The notes beneath the pieces are model-generated. The model saw only the letters and a list, made by a program, of their open reading frames with translations. It was not told the DNA's origin and did no database searches. Source: an uncultured Ruminococcus sp. (lineage in GTDB: Bacteria > Bacillota > Clostridia > Oscillospirales > Ruminococcaceae). Taken from it: 14,506 nucleotides of DNA. Shown here piece by piece: positions 14,023 to 14,506 of this stretch. Every line of letters begins with the position of its first letter. Within the stretch, counting starts at the first letter, position 1. The stretch is taken from positions 1-14,506 of the forward strand of contig CALCRR010000420.1 in the NCBI GenBank assembly GCA_937894495.1, given 5' to 3'. The position numbers were made by a program, and so were the translations under genes.

Positions 14023-14029
14023 CCTTTCT
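14022..14029 (-). promoter_or_regulatory. Ribosome binding site separated from the DUF6431 start by a hairpin
   Basis: AGAAAGGA on the minus strand is the only good ribosome binding site in the leader. The next in-frame ATGs are at 13998, inside the hairpin, and 13962, just beyond it. If the hairpin folds, the site and the ATG at 13962 come within about 11 nt. Confidence 0.4.
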
Positions 14030-14047
14030 GAAATATGGTTACTTACC

Positions 14048-14075
14048 ATTATATCACAATTTGGAATAAAGTCAA
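14048..14075 (-). promoter_or_regulatory. Promoter of the DUF6431-tniA-tniB operon
   Basis: On the minus strand TTGACT (14070-14075) and a perfect TATAAT (14048-14053) are 16 bp apart. The start of transcription is expected near 14041, giving a leader of about 80 nt to the ATG at 13962. Confidence 0.75.
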
Positions 14076-14077
14076 AG

Positions 14078-14125
14078 ACGGTATCCTCCCGAACACAAAG
14101 TCGGGAAGATACCGTTTTGTTTTTT
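14078..14125 (+). terminator. Strong + strand terminator behind the operon promoter
   Basis: ACGGTATC-c-TCCCGA (14078-14092) pairs with TCGGGA-a-GATACCGT (14101-14115), 14 base pairs with one internal mismatch and an 8-nt loop. It is followed by TTTGTTTTTT on the + strand. It would stop + strand transcripts, including any read-through of the antisense RNA, before they leave through the right end. Confidence 0.75.
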
Positions 14126-14147
14126 CTCCTGCGCTGACGCGCAGGAG
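14126..14147. repeat. Perfect 9-bp hairpin next to the + strand terminator
   Basis: CTCCTGCGC (14126-14134) pairs perfectly with GCGCAGGAG (14139-14147) around a 4-nt loop. No T-run follows on the + strand; on the minus strand AAAAAA follows. It stands between the operon promoter and the right end and may insulate the promoter region. Confidence 0.5.
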
Positions 14148-14187
14148 GGGTTTATCGCTTTTGTTTTCCCAGGAGCATTGCTGCCCT

Positions 14188-14299
14188 GACAAATCAGGTG
14201 GTCAACATGACAAATTAGAGTGTCTGCACCTTGACAGAACGAGTGCCTGTGTGACAAGATACAGTCACTTCTGGAGGACAAATAGGGAGAGCGGTAACA
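14188..14299 (-). repeat. Right end of the Tn552/Tn7-like transposon: terminal inverted repeat plus TGACA sites
   Basis: The terminal repeat occupies 14252-14299 and ends GGTAACA. TGACA cores stand at 14188, 14208, 14232 and 14252, spaced 20, 24 and 20 bp. Compared with the left end, one additional inner site is present and the two middle sites occur in swapped order. I see no gene between 14148 and 14299. Confidence 0.8.
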
Positions 14300-14461
14300 A
14301 TAGTCGCATTTTGCAATTATCGCAGAAGCTACATGACATGCGTCCTTGTACTTTACACCTGTTTCCATTATTTCGCGAGCCAAATCGCGAACTTTTTCAG
14401 TTGACCCCGAGCCAACGTGTACCGAGGAATTAAGCTCGATATACTCCTTTATCACTGTCAA
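14300..14461 (-). pseudogene. PIN-domain protein fragment cut by the transposon
   Basis: Fifty-four codons read from a TTG at 14461 to the transposon tip. The pattern EKVRDLAREIMETGVKYKDA followed by CHVASAIIAKCDY matches the middle of a PIN-domain toxin nuclease: the KDA.H.ASA helix carrying an acidic residue, then the strand that normally continues with the last acidic motif. That last part is missing because the transposon begins at the Y codon. Upstream of the TTG a TGA lies in frame, so the N-terminal half is also absent or frameshifted. It is probably a dead remnant of a VapC-like type II toxin. The missing 3' part is not found at the left end. Nothing is seen in 14462-14506. Confidence 0.6.
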
Positions 14462-14506
14462 TCACTTAACCCCAAAACAAGTCCTCACCCATTATTTTTC
14501 TGATTA

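Larger units (their letters stand above)
2608..14299 (-). mobile_element. Tn552/Tn7-like transposon (TniA/TniB type), interrupted by nested IS elements
   Basis: The two ends match as inverted repeats over 48 bp (2608-2655 and 14252-14299, 41 identical positions). They begin TGTcACCGCTC and TGTtACCGCTC, as expected for elements of the Tn7/Tn552/Tn5053 group with TGT...ACA ends. Inside each end are further TGACA-type sites. The minus-strand operon is DUF6431, tniA-like, tniB-like and a 39-aa gene, followed by an orphan fragment beyond the IS21 insertion. Without the 8138-bp insert the element would be 3554 bp. No TniQ, resolvase or cargo resistance gene is visible. The five bases flanking the ends (ATTAC left, ATAGT right) do not match, so no target duplication is seen. 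The transposase and ATPase genes are intact, so mobility is possible. Confidence 0.85.

Noticed and set aside
11274..14049. A CRISPR-associated transposon (CAST)
   Set aside because: The TniA/TniB-like genes and multi-site ends suggested it, but there is no TniQ, no Cas12k or Cascade gene and no CRISPR array in the window.
14231..14260. TTGACA in the right end as an outward promoter
   Set aside because: No acceptable -10 box lies 16-18 bp downstream; the motif is better explained as one of the repeated TGACA transposase sites.
14072..14461. Continuous 129-codon frame across the right transposon end
   Set aside because: Only the first 54 codons resemble a protein (PIN domain); the rest is terminal-repeat and hairpin DNA of the transposon.

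Overview
The window looks like a genomic piece of a gut Firmicute, most likely a Ruminococcus-like member of the Oscillospirales. This is inferred from gene content only: a multi-repeat helicase-associated (HA) protein, a DUF6465-type lysine/alanine-rich protein, a DUF6431 protein, and TTGACA/TATAAT promoters with AGGAGG ribosome binding sites. No 16S rRNA or other taxonomic marker is present.

Layout. Positions 1-2577 are host-type DNA on the + strand: the C-terminal part of a protein made of nine HA repeats, then a small DUF6465-like gene behind a perfect consensus promoter. Positions 2608-14299 are one composite mobile region. Positions 14300-14461 are the remains of a PIN-domain gene cut by the right end of that region.

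The mobile region is a four-level nest of transposons, and most boundaries can be read to the base. Level 1 is a Tn552/Tn7-like transposon (2608-14299, about 3.55 kb without its insert). It has 48-bp terminal inverted repeats followed by subterminal TGACA sites. Its minus-strand operon encodes a DUF6431 zinc-ribbon protein, a DD35E transposase (TniA/IS481-like), an AAA+ ATPase (TniB/ExeA-like) and a 39-aa protein, followed by an orphan gene fragment. Level 2 is an IS21-family element (3012-11149) inserted just after the 39-aa gene. Level 3 is an IS66-family element (5540-11043) with an 8-bp target duplication, sitting between the promoter and the istA gene of level 2. Level 4 is a second, different IS21-family element (6830-9598) with a 5-bp duplication, which splits the IS66 transposase gene tnpC. 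Removing level 4 and one duplication copy restores a continuous 548-codon tnpC. All element genes lie on the minus strand.

How the parts work together. The level 1 transposase and ATPase should act as a strand-transfer enzyme plus target-selecting ATPase. No TniQ gene is visible. DUF6431, with a zinc ribbon and a possible helix-turn-helix, is the only candidate for an accessory DNA-binding role. The most interesting signal is a likely + strand antisense RNA (about 13963-14022): a TTGACA-17 bp-TACAAT promoter, a hairpin and a T-run. It lies exactly opposite the leader and ribosome binding site of the DUF6431 operon, an arrangement like the RNA-OUT control of IS10. Two other transposase genes, tniA and istA of level 4, have palindromes that overlap the -10 box and abut the ribosome binding site.
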